64,000 nucleotides of DNA from the NCBI RefSeq assembly GCF_014874065.1, contig NZ_JADBEE010000001.1, forward strand, positions 496,001-560,000, written 5' to 3'. The stretch comes from Nesterenkonia halotolerans. GTDB lineage: Bacteria > Actinomycetota > Actinomycetes > Actinomycetales > Micrococcaceae. The notes beneath the pieces are model-generated. The model ran no database searches and had not been told where the DNA came from. It was given only the letters and a program-made list of their open reading frames with translations. Numbering within the stretch: position 1 is the stretch's first letter; each line of letters begins with the position of its first letter. Made by a program: the position numbers and the translations under genes. Positions 53,165-64,000 of this stretch are shown piece by piece.

Positions 53165-54016
53165 ATGGCATGGGAGCTCAGACACATCCGCACACTGGTG
53201 GCCATCGCGGAGGCCGGGAGCCTGACGGACGCGGCCATCTCACTGGGAATCTCCCAGGCACAGGTCTCCCGCACCTTGAAATCCTTGGAAGAGGCCTGGG
53301 GTGTCCTTCTGGTGCGTCGGCTCTCCCGGGAGGCGGTGCTGACCACCCAGGGACAACAGGCAGTGCTGCGCGGCCGTCACCTTCTGGCTCAGGCCGAGCA
53401 GATGGAGACGGCAGCGCGCGGCCACCAGACCCTCCGGCTGGGGTACTCCTGGGCCGCCGTGGGGCGCCACACCCGTGCGCTGCAACGCACCTGGAGTGAG
53501 CAGCAGCCGGAGATCCAGCTCGCCCTGGTGCGTGGCTCCGGTCCCTTCGCAGGGCTCGCGGAGGGACTCGTCGACGCCGCCATCGTTCGCAGACCCGCCC
53601 CGACGGGGCGCTTCGATTCAGCGCTGGTCGGCTTGGAGCGCCGGGTCACCGGTTTCCCGGCCGAGGACTCCTGGGCGGGCCGGCGTCGCGTCAGGATGGC
53701 CGACTTCTCCGGGCGGAGACTCATCGTGGACACCAAGGCGGGCACCACCACACCGGACCTCTGGCCCGAGGACCTGCGCCCGACCTTCGCCGCCGAGGTG
53801 GACAGCGTGGACGCCTGGCTGGACGCGATCACTGCGGGAACCGGTGTGGGTGTCAGTGCGGAGGCCACTGCACACCAGCACCAGCGCGCAGGAGTGCTCT
53901 ACCGGGTGATCTCCGACGCCCCGCCGGTGGAGGTCAGGCTTGTCTGGCATCGGGGTGAACACACCCCCGCCATCGCCGAGCTGCGTCGCATGCTCACCGA
54001 GCTCTACTCGGCCTGA
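53165..54016 (+). CDS. LysR family transcriptional regulator
   Basis: A 283-residue regulator. Its N-terminal helix-turn-helix (LVAIAEAGSLTDAAISLGIS) is typical LysR; the effector domain begins LRLGYSWAAVG. ATG 53165 gives the standard MAWELRHIR start. It probably controls the divergent EamA exporter and itself. A short hairpin CGGCC..GGCCG (54035-54048) lies between it and the convergent metK. Confidence 0.9.
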   Translation: MAWELRHIRTLVAIAEAGSLTDAAISLGISQAQVSRTLKSLEEAWGVLLVRRLSREAVLTTQGQQAVLRGRHLLAQAEQMETAARGHQTLRLGYSWAAVGRHTRALQRTWSEQQPEIQLALVRGSGPFAGLAEGLVDAAIVRRPAPTGRFDSALVGLERRVTGFPAEDSWAGRRRVRMADFSGRRLIVDTKAGTTTPDLWPEDLRPTFAAEVDSVDAWLDAITAGTGVGVSAEATAHQHQRAGVLYRVISDAPPVEVRLVWHRGEHTPAIAELRRMLTELYSA

Positions 54017-54057
54017 GCAGCCCCCGCTTTAACACGGCCCATCGGCCGAAGCCCGAT

Positions 54058-55275
54058 TCAGGCGTTGAAGAAGGACTTCAGCGCCTCGACCCGGTCGAGC
54101 CGCTCCCAGGGGAAGTTGTCCCCCTCGCGGCCAAAGTGGCCGTTCTTGGAGGTCTCCCGGTAGATCGGCCGCAGCAGGTCGAGATCTTCGATGATGCCCA
54201 GCGGGCGCAGGTCGAACACGGCGTCGATGGCTGCGGAGATCTGCACGGGATCGACCTTCTCGGTGCCGAAGGTCTCCACGTAGATGCCCACCGGCCGGGC
54301 ACGGCCGATCGCGTAGGCGATCTGGATCTCGGCGCGGTCCGCGAGTCCAGCGGCGACCACGTTCTTGGCCACCCAGCGCATCGCGTAGGCGGCCGAGCGA
54401 TCCACCTTGGAGGGATCCTTGCCGGAGAAGGCGCCGCCGCCGTGGCGCGAGAATCCGCCATAGGTGTCCACGATGATCTTGCGCCCGGTCAGACCGGCAT
54501 CGCCCACAGGCCCGCCGACGACGAAGGGCCCGGAGGGGTTGATGATCTCCGAGAGGGTCCCCAGGTCCAGGTCGCTGTGTGCCAGCACCGGGGCGATGAC
54601 CTGTTCGCTGATGTCACCGCGCAGCTGCTCCTGGGAGATGTCCGAGGTGTGCTGCGTGGAGACCACCACGGTGTCCAGGCTCACCGGCCGATCGCCGTCG
54701 TAGCCGATGGTGACCTGGGTCTTGCCGTCCGGTCGCAGGTAGGCGAGCTCGCCGCTCTGCCGGACCTGGGTCAGCTGAGCCGAGAGCTGGTGCGCCAGCG
54801 AGATGGCGCTGGGCATGTACGTGGGGGTCTCATTGGTGGCGTAGCCGAACATGATGCCCTGATCGCCGGCGCCCTGAGCGTCGCGCCGGTCATCGGCGCC
54901 TCCGCGGGCCTCCATGGAGTTGAACACTCCGGCGAAGATCTCCGGGGACTGCTGACCGATGGAGATCGAGACGCCGCAGCGGGCGCCGTCGAAGCCGTTG
55001 GCCGAGGAGTCGTAGCCGATGTCCAGCAGAGTGTTGCGCACGATCTGCGGGATCTCCACGTAGCCCGAGGTGGTGACCTCGCCGGCGACATGGACCAGTC
55101 CCGTGGTGGTCAGCGTCTCCACAGCCACCCGCGAGTTCGCGTCCTCGGCGAGGAGGGCGTCGAGGATGGCGTCGGAGATCTGGTCACAGATCTTGTCCGG
55201 GTGCCCGATGGTCACCGATTCGGAGCTGAACAGGCGCAGAGAGGAGGCCGCTGCTGGGGCGCTGGAATTCGTCAC
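54058..55275 (-). CDS. metK: S-adenosylmethionine synthase
   Basis: A 405-residue enzyme making SAM from methionine and [34 protein letters not shown] and [14 protein letters not shown] are the family signatures. The start is GTG 55275. No SAM riboswitch fits in the 43-bp gap to coaBC, so it is probably read from the upstream operon. Confidence 0.97.
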   Translation of the reverse strand: MTNSSAPAAASSLRLFSSESVTIGHPDKICDQISDAILDALLAEDANSRVAVETLTTTGLVHVAGEVTTSGYVEIPQIVRNTLLDIGYDSSANGFDGARCGVSISIGQQSPEIFAGVFNSMEARGGADDRRDAQGAGDQGIMFGYATNETPTYMPSAISLAHQLSAQLTQVRQSGELAYLRPDGKTQVTIGYDGDRPVSLDTVVVSTQHTSDISQEQLRGDISEQVIAPVLAHSDLDLGTLSEIINPSGPFVVGGPVGDAGLTGRKIIVDTYGGFSRHGGGAFSGKDPSKVDRSAAYAMRWVAKNVVAAGLADRAEIQIAYAIGRARPVGIYVETFGTEKVDPVQISAAIDAVFDLRPLGIIEDLDLLRPIYRETSKNGHFGREGDNFPWERLDRVEALKSFFNA

Positions 55276-55318
55276 TCAGTAATCCTACGTGAGCAGGTTC
55301 GGCCGTCGAGCGCGAGCT

Positions 55319-56635
55319 TCACACGACGTAAGCGGTGACCCGCTGGATGATGGCCGCAGCGGCCTCGTGCTTCGTGCCGCGCAGAGTGAGCACATCGGAG
55401 GCATTCTCTGCCGAACCCTCCCCCGCCTGAGCGGCGCGGGCCGCTGAGGTGAGGATGTGGATCTCGGTCTCGTCGCGTCCGAAGACCAGGTTCTCCCCCA
55501 CCTGGTTCAGCACCAGCAGATCGCAGCCCTTGCGCAGCAGCTTGGCCTGCGCGAGCTCCAAGGGTGCCGCGTCCGCACTTCCGGTCTCCGCGGCGAAGCC
55601 CACGATGACCCCGGGGCCGGTCCCGGTGGAGTCACGCCGCGCCACCGTTTCAGCGAGGATGTCGGGATTGCGTTCGAGCGTGATCACGGGGTTCTCGCCA
55701 TCGTCGGTCTTCTTGATCTTCTGCGCCGCGTAGGCGGCGGGTCGAAAATCAGCGACGGCCGCTGCCATCAGCAGGACATCTGCGTCTGCGGCCTCGCGCT
55801 CGACGGCGGCATGAAGCTGTGCGGCGGTCTCGATGTGCTCCACCGCGATATGGGGCAGGTTCGGCGCCGGGATGTCCATGATGCCAGCGATCAGGTGCAC
55901 CTGCGCGCCTGCTGCGGCGGCGGTCTCGGCGAGAGCCAGGCCCTGTTTGCCCGAGGATCGGTTGCCCAGATAGCGCACGGGGTCCAGCGGCTCGCGGGTG
56001 CCCCCCGCGGTCACGACGACCTTACGTCCCAGCAGCGCCGGCTGGGCCTCGGGGTCGGGTGCGTAGAACGTGCCGGCCAGCGGCGCATAGGCGTAAGAGG
56101 GGCCCTGAACGATCGCGAGCAGCTCGTTGACCCGGGCGTAGATGTCCTCGGGCTCCGGGAGCCGGCCCGGCCCGGTGTCCTTGCCGGTGAGACGACCGAC
56201 GGCGGGCTCCATGACCTCGATGCCACGAGACCGCAGGGTCTGCACGTTCTCTGCCGTGGCCGCATTGCCCCACATCTCGGTGTGCATCGCGGGCACCAGA
56301 AGCACCGGCGCCTCGGTGGCCAGCAGCGTGGTGGTGAGCAGATCATCGGCCATACCGGCGCGCGTGCGGGCCAGCAGATCAGCCGTGGCGGGCACGACGA
56401 CGACCAGGTCTGCTTCCTGTCCGAGGCGGACATGGCGGACCTGGTCGATTCCGGAGAAGACCGAGGTGGTGACCTCCCGGCCGCTGAGGGCCTCCCATGT
56501 GGCCCGGCCGATGAACTGCTCGGAGGCAGGAGTGGGGATGACGTCGACCTGGTGGCCGTCCTCCCGCAGCAGGCGAAGCAGCAACACCGCCTTATAGGCG
56601 GCGATGCCGGCACTGACTCCCAGAACGATGCGCAT
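55319..56635 (-). CDS. coaBC: Bifunctional phosphopantothenoylcysteine decarboxylase/synthetase
   Basis: A 438-residue coenzyme A biosynthesis protein. The N-terminal flavoprotein half (CoaC) has GVSAGIAAYKA and the PAMHTEMW segment; the C-terminal half (CoaB) starts near residue 200 with VVVTAGGTREPLDPVRYLGN and contains the conserved KLLRKGCDLLVLN. It joins 4'-phosphopantothenate to cysteine and decarboxylates the product. It starts at ATG 56635, in the gmk-rpoZ-coaBC-metK cluster. Confidence 0.96.
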   Translation of the reverse strand: MRIVLGVSAGIAAYKAVLLLRLLREDGHQVDVIPTPASEQFIGRATWEALSGREVTTSVFSGIDQVRHVRLGQEADLVVVVPATADLLARTRAGMADDLLTTTLLATEAPVLLVPAMHTEMWGNAATAENVQTLRSRGIEVMEPAVGRLTGKDTGPGRLPEPEDIYARVNELLAIVQGPSYAYAPLAGTFYAPDPEAQPALLGRKVVVTAGGTREPLDPVRYLGNRSSGKQGLALAETAAAAGAQVHLIAGIMDIPAPNLPHIAVEHIETAAQLHAAVEREAADADVLLMAAAVADFRPAAYAAQKIKKTDDGENPVITLERNPDILAETVARRDSTGTGPGVIVGFAAETGSADAAPLELAQAKLLRKGCDLLVLNQVGENLVFGRDETEIHILTSAARAAQAGEGSAENASDVLTLRGTKHEAAAAIIQRVTAYVV

Positions 56636-56703
56636 GGGTTCAGATTACCTCGCCAGGACTGCGCCGCGATTGCGTCGGCGCGCCGAGGCTGAGGTGACCC
56701 GGA

Positions 56704-56967
56704 TCAGGAGGCGGGGTTCACCGCGGGGTGGTTGACCAGGAGGTTCTCGTTGATCTCGCGCAGGGAGATGGACATCGACTTCTCGTTGAGCTTGGTGTCC
56801 ACCAGCGGTCCCACGTACTCGAAGAGACCCTCGTGCAGCTGGGCATAGTACGCGTTGATCTGGCGCGCACGCTTCGCGGCGAAGAGGACCAGGGCGTACT
56901 TGGAATCGCTCTTCTCCAGGAGGGAGTCGATCGACGGGTAGATGATGCCTTCTTGCTGCTCAGTCAC
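56704..56967 (-). CDS. rpoZ: RNA polymerase omega subunit
   Basis: An 87-residue protein; [18 protein letters not shown] and [20 protein letters not shown] match omega, which helps assemble the beta-prime subunit. The GTG at 56967 overlaps the gmk stop (GTGA). Confidence 0.95.
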   Translation of the reverse strand: MTEQQEGIIYPSIDSLLEKSDSKYALVLFAAKRARQINAYYAQLHEGLFEYVGPLVDTKLNEKSMSISLREINENLLVNHPAVNPAS

Positions 56968-57599
56968 TTCGGGAGTCGTCCTTCAGATTGGGGTGATGCA
57001 TGGGTGAAGCCCATGCGGGCTACAAGTTCGGCTGCGGCACGGTCGAGCTCGTCGTTGATGATCGAGACATCGAATTCCTGCTCTGCAGCAAGTTCTATCT
57101 TAGCTGTTTCCAGCCTGCGCTGCTGTTCCTCCTGTGATTCGGTGCCGCGACCGACGAGTCGGGACACCAGATCCTCCCAGGATGGGGGCGCGAGGAAGAC
57201 GAACTGCGCCTCCGGCATGGTCTGGCGGACCTGGCGGGCGCCTTGGAGGTCGATCTCCAGCAGGACGAGCTTGCCTGCGGCCAGGGCTGCGTCCACCGTG
57301 GTGCGCAGCGTGCCATAGCGGTGCTTGCCGTGGACCGTCGCCCATTCCAGGAAGTCTCCGTGCTCGACGAGTTCGTCGAAACGGTCAGCATCGATGAAGT
57401 GATAATCGACACCGTCCACCTCGCTGGGGCGCGGCGGACGCGTGGTTGCGGAGACCGAGAAGTGGACCTCGGGGTAATGGGTGCGGATGAATCGGCTCAG
57501 CGTCGATTTGCCGACAGAAGTCGGGCCGGCGAGAACGGTGACGGCGGGACTGCCGGGGACTGCTGACAATGCACTTGCTCCTAGGGCTGGGACGGTCAC
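56964..57599 (-). CDS. gmk: Guanylate kinase
   Basis: A 211-residue kinase converting GMP to GDP. The P-loop GPTSVGKST, the GMP-binding [19 protein letters not shown] and the lid region are all present. GTG 57599 overlaps the mihF stop (GTGA). The N-terminal 20 residues are an Ala/Ser-rich extension. Confidence 0.96.
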   Translation of the reverse strand: MTVPALGASALSAVPGSPAVTVLAGPTSVGKSTLSRFIRTHYPEVHFSVSATTRPPRPSEVDGVDYHFIDADRFDELVEHGDFLEWATVHGKHRYGTLRTTVDAALAAGKLVLLEIDLQGARQVRQTMPEAQFVFLAPPSWEDLVSRLVGRGTESQEEQQRRLETAKIELAAEQEFDVSIINDELDRAAAELVARMGFTHASPQSEGRLPK

Positions 57600-57916
57600 C
57601 CTAATTCTGCCAGATAGTCCTTCAATGCACGCCTCTGCTTGACCCCGAGTCCACCCAGGCGACGGTTCACCGAGATTCCAAGGTCCTCAAGCACCTTGGT
57701 CGCGGTGACGCGTCCGACTCCTGGAAGGGACTCCAGCAGCTCCAGGGTCTTCAGCCGCGCGACGGCCTCGGAACCACCGGCGCGCTGGAGCACTTCGTCG
57801 AAGCTGATGGCGCCGCTGCCGAACTCCTGTTTGAGCTCGGCGCGCTCGACTCGGGCGGCCAGTGCCTTGCGGCGGGCGGTGTCCCGCTCTTCTTTGGTCA
57901 GTTCGCGCAGTGCCAC
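57596..57916 (-). CDS. mihF: Actinobacterial integration host factor
   Basis: A 106-residue nucleoid protein beginning with GTG 57916 (ALRELTKEERDTARRKAL) and containing the helix-turn-helix-like LESLPGVGRVTATKVLEDLG. GGGAG precedes the GTG. It bends DNA and is essential in mycobacteria. A longer frame upstream to 58066 is rejected. It is translationally coupled to gmk. Confidence 0.93.
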   Translation of the reverse strand: MALRELTKEERDTARRKALAARVERAELKQEFGSGAISFDEVLQRAGGSEAVARLKTLELLESLPGVGRVTATKVLEDLGISVNRRLGGLGVKQRRALKDYLAELG

Positions 57917-58037
57917 GGTGAGTCTCCCAAAGTACGTGGACGCCCGCACCGAATGCTGCGGACTGCTCCAGGCTTCTATGGTGCAGAATCTAGCCCTTGG
58001 CAGGGCGAACATCAATAGAGAACGCCCGGGGAGTTTT

Positions 58038-58919
58038 TCAGCCCAGATCCTCAACCGCCTGATCAATGGCCCTGGTCAGCGATTCCGGGCGCGGTCCGGC
58101 GGCGAGGATTCCTCGGGAGGAATTGACCAGGACCTGGCGCGAATAGCAGGCGCCGAAACCACGGCGGAGATCCTCGGCCGAGGCCCCTTGAGCGCCGTAG
58201 CCCGGTGCCAGCAGCGGCATGGCTCCAGCGCTCAGGTCGATCCCATGCGAGCCGGCGAGCTCCGCCGTGGTCGCCCCGACCACCAGGCCGATGCTGCCGA
58301 GGTCCTCCGCGGCGGCGGCTGAAATATTCGCCGCGGCCGCGGCGGTGGCGATATGACCGGCCACGGTGACGCCTTGCGCGTCGGTGGCCAGCTGGACCTC
58401 GCGTCCCTCAGGATTGGAGGTCAGTGCCAGCACGAAGAGCCCTGCACGGTGCTCCTGGGCCGCGTCCAGCGCCGGCTGCAGCGAGCCGAAACCGAGATAG
58501 GGGCTCACGGTCAGCGCATCCGCGGCGAAATCTCCTGCCGGATTCAGCCAGGCCTCCGCATAACCCGCCATGGTGGAGCCGATGTCTCCGCGCTTGGCGT
58601 CAGCGATCACCAGCAGCCCCGACTCCCGGGCCTGGGCCTGGACCTCGCTGAGCACCTGCAGGCCAGCCACCCCGAAGCGTTCGAAGAACGCGACCTGCGG
58701 CTTGATCACACCCACCCGGTCCGCGCAGGCCTCCAGCACCCGGGCGCAGAACTCGCGCAGCCCCGCCGCGTCCTGGGTCAGCCCCCACTCGTTGAGTATC
58801 TGCGGGTGCGGATCGAGTCCCACACAGAGCCGGCCGCGGGCCTGCATGGCAGCACCGAGCCGGGCGCCGAAGGGAAGCTCGGCCCGTCGTTGCTGACCCG
58901 AGAACGCGTCGGAGGTCAT
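58038..58919 (-). CDS. pyrF: Orotidine 5'-phosphate decarboxylase, type 2
   Basis: A 293-residue enzyme making UMP from OMP. The catalytic [11 protein letters not shown] (Asp-x-Lys-x2-Asp) is intact, and the long form with [13 protein letters not shown] is the mycobacterial type. Its ATG overlaps the carB stop (ATGA). Confidence 0.96.
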   Translation of the reverse strand: MTSDAFSGQQRRAELPFGARLGAAMQARGRLCVGLDPHPQILNEWGLTQDAAGLREFCARVLEACADRVGVIKPQVAFFERFGVAGLQVLSEVQAQARESGLLVIADAKRGDIGSTMAGYAEAWLNPAGDFAADALTVSPYLGFGSLQPALDAAQEHRAGLFVLALTSNPEGREVQLATDAQGVTVAGHIATAAAAANISAAAAEDLGSIGLVVGATTAELAGSHGIDLSAGAMPLLAPGYGAQGASAEDLRRGFGACYSRQVLVNSSRGILAAGPRPESLTRAIDQAVEDLG

Positions 58920-61900
58920 GCGCTGGCCTGTCGCAGACGTTCGGCGTGCTCCTGCAGGGAGGCCACGGACCAGCTGAACTGCCCCAATGCCTCGATGGCC
59001 TGGACTGCCGCACCGAACTCGGCCACGGTGGTGATCACCGGGGTGCCCACCGAGGTGGCCGCGGCGCGGATCTCGTAGCCGTCGCTGCGGGCGTCCCCGC
59101 CGGAGGGGGTGTTGATGATCAGCGTGATGTCGCCGCTCTCCACCCGTTCCAGGATGGTCTCCTCCTGGCTCTGCGCGTCGGCGATCTTGGCCACCACGGT
59201 GGTCTCCACTCCGTTGCGGCGCAGCACATCGGCGGTGCCGCCGGTGGAGACGATGGAGAAGCCCAGATCCGCTAGCCGCTTGACCGGCATGATGATGGCG
59301 CGCTTATCCCGGTTGGCCACCGAGACGAAGACGTTGCCGGAGGTGGGCAGCGGGTTGTTCGCCGCCTGCTGCGCCTTGGCGAAGGCGGTGTCGAAGTGCT
59401 TGTCGATGCCCATCACTTCGCCGGTGGAGCGCATCTCCGGGCCGAGCAGGGAGTCGACCACGCGGCCCTCGGGGGTGCGGAAGCGGGCGAAGGGCAGCAC
59501 GGCCTCCTTCACCGCCACGGGCGCACCCGGGGGCAGCTCGGAGCCGTCACCCGAGGCCGGCAGGACTCCGGAGAGCTGATGCCCGGAGCCTGCGCGCAGC
59601 TGCGCGATGCTGACCCCGGTGCCGATGTGTGCGGCGGCCTTGGCCATCTGCACACCGGTGGCCTTGGAGACGAACGGCACGGTGCGCGAGGCGCGCGGGT
59701 TGGCCTCGATGACGTAGAGGATGTCGGAGGCCAGCGCGAACTGGATGTTGATCAGACCCCGCACCCCGACACCTTCGGCGATCAACCGGGTGGCGACGCG
59801 CACGCGTTCGAGCACGTCGGGGCCCAGCGTGATGGGCGGCAGCACGCAGGCGGAGTCCCCGGAGTGGATCCCGGCCTCCTCGATGTGCTCCATGATCCCG
59901 CCGACGTAGAGCTGGTCTCCGTCGTAGAGGGCGTCCACATCGACCTCGATGGCGTCCTCCAGGAAGCGGTCCACCAGCACCGGGTGCTCGGGGGTGACCT
60001 CGGTGGCGTTGGCGATATAGCGTTCCAGGCCGGGCTCGTCGTAGACGATCTCCATGCCACGTCCGCCGAGGACGTAGCTGGGCCGCACCAGCACCGGGTA
60101 CCCGATGGAGTCGGCCACCCGCTTGGCGTCCTCGAAGCTCACCGCAGTGCCGTTCTTCGGCGCGATGAGCCCTCCGCGCTGCAACACCTGATCGAATTCG
60201 CCGCGGTCCTCGGCGAGGTCGATGGCCGCAGGACTGGTGCCCAGGATCGGCACACCGGCGTCGGCCAGCTGCTGCGCCAGCTTCAGCGGGGTCTGCCCGC
60301 CGAGCTGGACGAACACCCCGGCGACTCCCCCGGTGCGCTCCTCGGCTGCGATGACCTCGAGCACGTCTTCAAGCGTGAGCGGCTCGAAGTAGAGCCGGGT
60401 GGAGACGTCGTAGTCGGTGGAGACGGTCTCGGGGTTGCAGTTGACCATCACCGTCTCGTACCCGGCCTCGCGCAGCGCCATGGTGGCGTGGACGCAGGAG
60501 TAGTCGAACTCGATGCCCTGACCGATCCGGTTGGGTCCGGAGCCCAAGATGATCACCGAGGGCTGATCGTGGTGCAGGATCTCGTCCTCGAGGTCATAGG
60601 AGGAGTAATGGTAAGGGGTGAAGGCCTCGAACTCCGCGGCGCAGGTGTCCACCGTCTTGTAGACCGGACGGATGCCCAGCGCATGACGCACCCCGCGGAC
60701 CACGGCGGAGTCCATGTGCCGCAGCGCACCGATCTGTTCGTCGGAGAAGCCATGGCGCTTGGCGAGCTTCAGCGTGGGCACATCGAGCTCGGTGGCATGC
60801 GCCACAGCCATGGCGGTCTCATTGATCAGCTGCAGCTGGTCGAGATACCACGGGTCGATGCCGGTGATCTCGTAGACCTGCTCGATCGTGGCGCCGGAGA
60901 GCAGTGCGCGCTGCACCTGGTGCAGACGTTCTGTGGTCGCCGTCGCCATCTTCTCCAGCAGCTGCTCGAGCTCGGCCGGTTCGGCCACGGTGAAATCAAA
61001 CTCGCTGCCGCGCTGCTCCAGGGAGCGCAGCGCCTTCTGCATGGCCTCGGTGAAGTTGCGGCCGAAGGCCATCGCCTCGCCCACCGACTTCATCGTGGTG
61101 GTCAGCGTGGGGTCCGCCGCCGGGAACTTCTCGAAGGCAAAGCGCGGCACCTTCACCACGACATAGTCCAGCACCGGTTCGAAGCTGGCCGGGGTCTTCT
61201 TCGTGATGTCGTTGGGGATCTCGTCCAGGGTGTAGCCCAGCGCGAGCTTGGTCGCGATCTTCGCGATCGCGAAGCCGGTGGCCTTGGAGGCCAGCGCCGA
61301 GGAGCGTGACACACGGGGGTTCATCTCGATGACGACGACGCGGCCGGTCCCGGGCTCGATGGCGAACTGGATGTTGCAGCCGCCGGTGGCCACCCCGACC
61401 TCACGGATCACGTTGATGGAGATGTCGCGCAGCCGCTGGTATTCGCGGTCGGTCAGCGTCATGGCGGGTGCCACGGTGATGGAGTCTCCGGTGTGCACGC
61501 CCACCGGATCGACGTTCTCGATGGAGCAGACGACCACGACGTTGTCGTTGGAGTCGCGCATCATCTCCAGCTCGTATTCCTTCCACCCGAGGATCGACTC
61601 CTCCAGGAGCACCTCGGTGGTCGGCGAGTACTGCAGCCCGGCACCGGCGATCCGGTGCAGGTCCTTCTCGTTGTAGGCCATGCCGGATCCCAACCCACCC
61701 ATGGTGAAGGAGGGGCGCACCACCATCGGGTAGCCGAGCTCATCTGCGGCGGCGAGTGCCTCCTCCATGGAGTGCACGATCACCGATTTGGCGGACTCGG
61801 CGCCGGAGCGCTCGACCACGCCCTTGAACTTCTGCCGGTCCTCCCCGAGCTCGATGGCAGCGATGTTCGCGCCGATGAGCTCCACCCCGTACTGCTCCAG

Positions 61901-62221
61901 AACCCCGTCCTTGTCCAGCGCGATCGCGGTGTTCAGCGCGGTCTGGCCACCGAGGGTCGGCAGCAGAGCGTCGGGGCGCTCCTTCTCGATGATCTTGGCG
62001 ACCACATCCGGGCTGATCGGCTCCACGTACGTGGCGTCGGCGAACTCCGGGTCGGTCATGATGGTGGCCGGGTTGGAGTTGACCAGGATGACCCGCAGGC
62101 CTTCCTCCTTGAGCACTCGCAGGGCCTGGGTGCCGGAGTAGTCGAACTCAGCGGCCTGTCCGATCACGATCGGCCCCGAGCCGATGACCATGACGGACTT
62201 GAGGTCTTGACGCTTAGGCAT
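58916..62221 (-). CDS. carB: Carbamoyl-phosphate synthase large subunit
   Basis: About 1101 residues: two ATP-grasp halves (first from [20 protein letters not shown], second from [20 protein letters not shown]) and a C-terminal MGS-like allosteric domain ([19 protein letters not shown]). It makes carbamoyl phosphate for pyrimidines and arginine. I chose ATG 62221 because GGAGGG lies about 10 nt upstream; ATG 62239 would include that site in the gene. The start overlaps the end of carA by 8 bp. Confidence 0.97.
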   Translation of the reverse strand: MPKRQDLKSVMVIGSGPIVIGQAAEFDYSGTQALRVLKEEGLRVILVNSNPATIMTDPEFADATYVEPISPDVVAKIIEKERPDALLPTLGGQTALNTAIALDKDGVLEQYGVELIGANIAAIELGEDRQKFKGVVERSGAESAKSVIVHSMEEALAAADELGYPMVVRPSFTMGGLGSGMAYNEKDLHRIAGAGLQYSPTTEVLLEESILGWKEYELEMMRDSNDNVVVVCSIENVDPVGVHTGDSITVAPAMTLTDREYQRLRDISINVIREVGVATGGCNIQFAIEPGTGRVVVIEMNPRVSRSSALASKATGFAIAKIATKLALGYTLDEIPNDITKKTPASFEPVLDYVVVKVPRFAFEKFPAADPTLTTTMKSVGEAMAFGRNFTEAMQKALRSLEQRGSEFDFTVAEPAELEQLLEKMATATTERLHQVQRALLSGATIEQVYEITGIDPWYLDQLQLINETAMAVAHATELDVPTLKLAKRHGFSDEQIGALRHMDSAVVRGVRHALGIRPVYKTVDTCAAEFEAFTPYHYSSYDLEDEILHHDQPSVIILGSGPNRIGQGIEFDYSCVHATMALREAGYETVMVNCNPETVSTDYDVSTRLYFEPLTLEDVLEVIAAEERTGGVAGVFVQLGGQTPLKLAQQLADAGVPILGTSPAAIDLAEDRGEFDQVLQRGGLIAPKNGTAVSFEDAKRVADSIGYPVLVRPSYVLGGRGMEIVYDEPGLERYIANATEVTPEHPVLVDRFLEDAIEVDVDALYDGDQLYVGGIMEHIEEAGIHSGDSACVLPPITLGPDVLERVRVATRLIAEGVGVRGLINIQFALASDILYVIEANPRASRTVPFVSKATGVQMAKAAAHIGTGVSIAQLRAGSGHQLSGVLPASGDGSELPPGAPVAVKEAVLPFARFRTPEGRVVDSLLGPEMRSTGEVMGIDKHFDTAFAKAQQAANNPLPTSGNVFVSVANRDKRAIIMPVKRLADLGFSIVSTGGTADVLRRNGVETTVVAKIADAQSQEETILERVESGDITLIINTPSGGDARSDGYEIRAAATSVGTPVITTVAEFGAAVQAIEALGQFSWSVASLQEHAERLRQASA

Positions 62222-63461
62222 TGAGTGGGTTCCCTCCACGGGTCTCAGTGTCGGTAATGGTCTCAGTGTCGGTGGTGGTGACGGTGTCGCCGCCGGTCTT
62301 GATGTCGGCGCTCGTCATGAGCTCGACGAAGCGATCGAAGAGGTAGGCCGAATCATGCGGGCCTGCTGCGGCTTCAGGGTGGTATTGGACGCTGAAGGCG
62401 GGTATGTCGAGGCAGCGCAGTCCCTCCACCACCCCGTCGTTGAGGCTGGAGTGGCTCACCTGGACTCGCCCGAAGCGGTCCTGCGGAGCGGTGACGACCT
62501 CGCCGATGGGTGCGTCCACGGCGAATCCGTGGTTCTGCGAGGTGATCTCGACCTTGCCCGTGGCGTGGTCCATGACGGGCTGGTTGATCCCGCGGTGGCC
62601 GAAGGGCAGCTTATAGGTCTCGAAGCCGAGTGCGCGGCCCAGGATCTGGTTGCCGAAGCAGATCCCGAAGAACGGGGTGCGGTTGTCCAGCACCTCGCGC
62701 AGCAGTCCGATCTGGTTGGCCGCGGTGGCGGGGTCTCCGGGTCCGTTGGAGAGGAACACCCCGTCGGGTGAGACCGCCTCGATCTCGGCGAAGCTGCTGG
62801 CCGCGGGCAGCACGTGCACGCGCAGGCCGCGCTCGGCCATGCGCACCGGGGTCATGGTCTTGATGCCCAGGTCGATGGCGGCCACCGTGGCGACGACCTC
62901 GCCGGTCCAGCCGTGATCGGCTGGTTCGATGACATAGGCAGTCTCAGTGGAGACCTCCTCGGCGAGCCGCGCACCGGCCATGGAGGGCTGCGCCTTGACC
63001 TCGGCGATGAGCTCCGACAGCGGACGCTCGGCCTGCTCTGCGGAGAAGATGCCCGCCTTCATCGCGCCGGCGCTGCGCAGGTGCCGGGTGATCGCCCGGG
63101 TGTCCACGTCCTTGATCCCGACGATGCCCTGGTCGGCGAGCTCGGTGTCCAGCGTGCGCCGGGAGCGCCAGTTCGAGGGGCGTCGCGCGGCGTCGCGCAC
63201 CACGTAGCCGGCGACCCAGATCTTGCGGGACTCGGCGTCTTCATCATTGATGCCGGTGTTGCCGATGTGGGGAGCAGTCTGGACCACGATCTGGCGGGCG
63301 TAGGAGGGATCGGTGAGGGTCTCCTGGTAGCCGGTCATGCCGGTGGCGAAGACCGCTTCTCCCAGCCGCATGCCCTGGGCGCCATAGGCGGAGCCGCGAT
63401 GGACGGTGCCGTCTTCGAGCACCAGCAGGGCCGCGGGGGTGGTGGAGGGCTGTTCTGTCAT
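62214..63461 (-). CDS. carA: Carbamoyl-phosphate synthase small subunit
   Basis: A 415-residue glutamine amidotransferase subunit. The CarA domain ([18 protein letters not shown]) is followed by a class I glutaminase with the nucleophile in [12 protein letters not shown] and the His-Glu pair in [13 protein letters not shown]. The last 25 residues are a Thr/Glu/Asp tail ([18 protein letters not shown]) coded by an 18-nt tandem repeat. ATG 63461 overlaps the preceding gene (ATGA). Confidence 0.96.
   Translation of the reverse strand: MTEQPSTTPAALLVLEDGTVHRGSAYGAQGMRLGEAVFATGMTGYQETLTDPSYARQIVVQTAPHIGNTGINDEDAESRKIWVAGYVVRDAARRPSNWRSRRTLDTELADQGIVGIKDVDTRAITRHLRSAGAMKAGIFSAEQAERPLSELIAEVKAQPSMAGARLAEEVSTETAYVIEPADHGWTGEVVATVAAIDLGIKTMTPVRMAERGLRVHVLPAASSFAEIEAVSPDGVFLSNGPGDPATAANQIGLLREVLDNRTPFFGICFGNQILGRALGFETYKLPFGHRGINQPVMDHATGKVEITSQNHGFAVDAPIGEVVTAPQDRFGRVQVSHSSLNDGVVEGLRCLDIPAFSVQYHPEAAAGPHDSAYLFDRFVELMTSADIKTGGDTVTTTDTETITDTETRGGNPLNA
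62241..62276. repeat. 18-bp tandem repeat in the 3' end of carA
   Basis: GGTCTCAGTGTCGGTAAT (62241-62258) is followed directly by GGTCTCAGTGTCGGTGGT (62259-62276), coding the repeated Thr-Glu-Thr-Asp tail of CarA on the minus strand. Confidence 0.8.
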
Positions 63462-63982
63462 GAGCGTGCTGACTCCTCGTCGGAGGGACGGATGAATGAC
63501 TGGAGCTCGGTGAGGAGCTCCTGGTGGGCTGAGGCGTGGCGGGCCCGGAACGCGGTCTCCACGGAGTGATCCCCGAGCTTCCAGCCGATGATGAATGCGC
63601 CGTCGCGCTCGACGAACTTGCCGACGACGCCGCGGTCGGTGCGCACATGCTCGAGGGACTGGGCGCCGATGAGGTAGTTCGGGGCGCCGGCGCGGAAGAT
63701 CGCGACACCTTCCGGGTGGACCTCGAGCCGACCGTTGGTGCGCACGCCGAGACCGTGGACCGCCACGCGGTCGAGGTAGTCTCCGGCGCTGACCGTGCCG
63801 ATGACCATGCCCTCGGCGGCGGCGCGCGGCTCAGCCTCCAGCAGAGCGGCGGGCACCTCCTCCGGGGCGGGGAGGTCCTTCTGGCGGCGCTTTCGGCCGC
63901 GCCAGCCCAGCCAGATCAGCAGCACCAGCACGGCGATGATCGCCACGGTGATGCCGAGGTAGCCCAGGTAGGTGCCGGTCAT
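63458..63982 (-). CDS. Membrane-anchored PH-like domain protein of the pyrimidine operon
   Basis: A 174-residue protein with one N-terminal membrane helix (about 8-27) and a basic KRRQK stretch. A soluble beta-rich domain follows ([20 protein letters not shown], then [20 protein letters not shown]). A protein of this type, sometimes called transporter, sits between pyrC and carA in many Micrococcaceae; its role is unknown. It starts at ATG 63982 and its stop overlaps the carA start. The end of the upstream gene (expected pyrC) lies beyond the window. Confidence 0.8.
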   Translation of the reverse strand: MTGTYLGYLGITVAIIAVLVLLIWLGWRGRKRRQKDLPAPEEVPAALLEAEPRAAAEGMVIGTVSAGDYLDRVAVHGLGVRTNGRLEVHPEGVAIFRAGAPNYLIGAQSLEHVRTDRGVVGKFVERDGAFIIGWKLGDHSVETAFRARHASAHQELLTELQSFIRPSDEESARS

Positions 63983-64000
63983 GTCTGCTGCCCTAGTGCC

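Overview
The window is a high-GC bacterial chromosome segment whose conserved parts read as Actinomycetota, most likely family Micrococcaceae. The grounds are an actinobacterial-type integration host factor (mihF) next to gmk-rpoZ-coaBC-metK, a PriA without a Walker A motif, a type-2 pyrF at the end of a car operon, and the comEA-comEC, degV, leuS order. A Nesterenkonia-like genus is a guess that cannot be settled here. No rRNA, tRNA or CRISPR array was recognised by eye.

Left end (1-5.4 kb): ogt (its first base lies outside the window) converges on an SOS-type operon, a DUF6504 gene and error-prone polymerase dnaE2, under an 11-of-12 match to the actinobacterial LexA box. A DUF3253 gene and a transglutaminase-like gene diverge from it.

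Accessory region (5.4-34.7 kb): short, loosely packed genes, many regulator-target pairs and several broken genes. Pairs include MarR/SDR, HxlR/quinone reductase-LysE, MocR/EamA, a membrane protein with an ECF sigma factor, a YtrA-type GntR with a PH-like membrane protein, and an XRE regulator with a membrane protein. The stretch at 16-24 kb looks most transferred: dispersed hairpin repeats, a serine recombinase broken by a 10-bp duplication, and a noticeably AT-richer OLD-family ATPase/TOPRIM nuclease gene that is a candidate phage-defence gene. Also present are a frameshifted arginase-family gene, an acetyltransferase with an anti-sigma-like N-terminus, a class-C serine hydrolase, an NCS2 purine permease, and two related small membrane proteins.

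Middle (34.7-41.1 kb): a CopB-type copper P-type ATPase with a CsoR box between -35 and -10 and an apparently leaderless start; an Lrp/AsnC-CynX-type MFS pair; an Rpf-LysM resuscitation factor with a strong terminator; and a GH26-like lipoprotein gene inactivated by two in-frame stop codons.

Right part (41.1-64 kb): mostly tightly packed housekeeping genes on the minus strand: comEA-comEC, leuS-degV, priA, mihF-gmk-rpoZ-coaBC-metK, and a pyrimidine operon (PH-like membrane protein, carA, carB, pyrF) with overlapping start and stop codons. An alpha/beta hydrolase, a VTT-domain membrane protein preceded by a 24-bp tandem repeat, and a LysR/EamA pair lie between these blocks.
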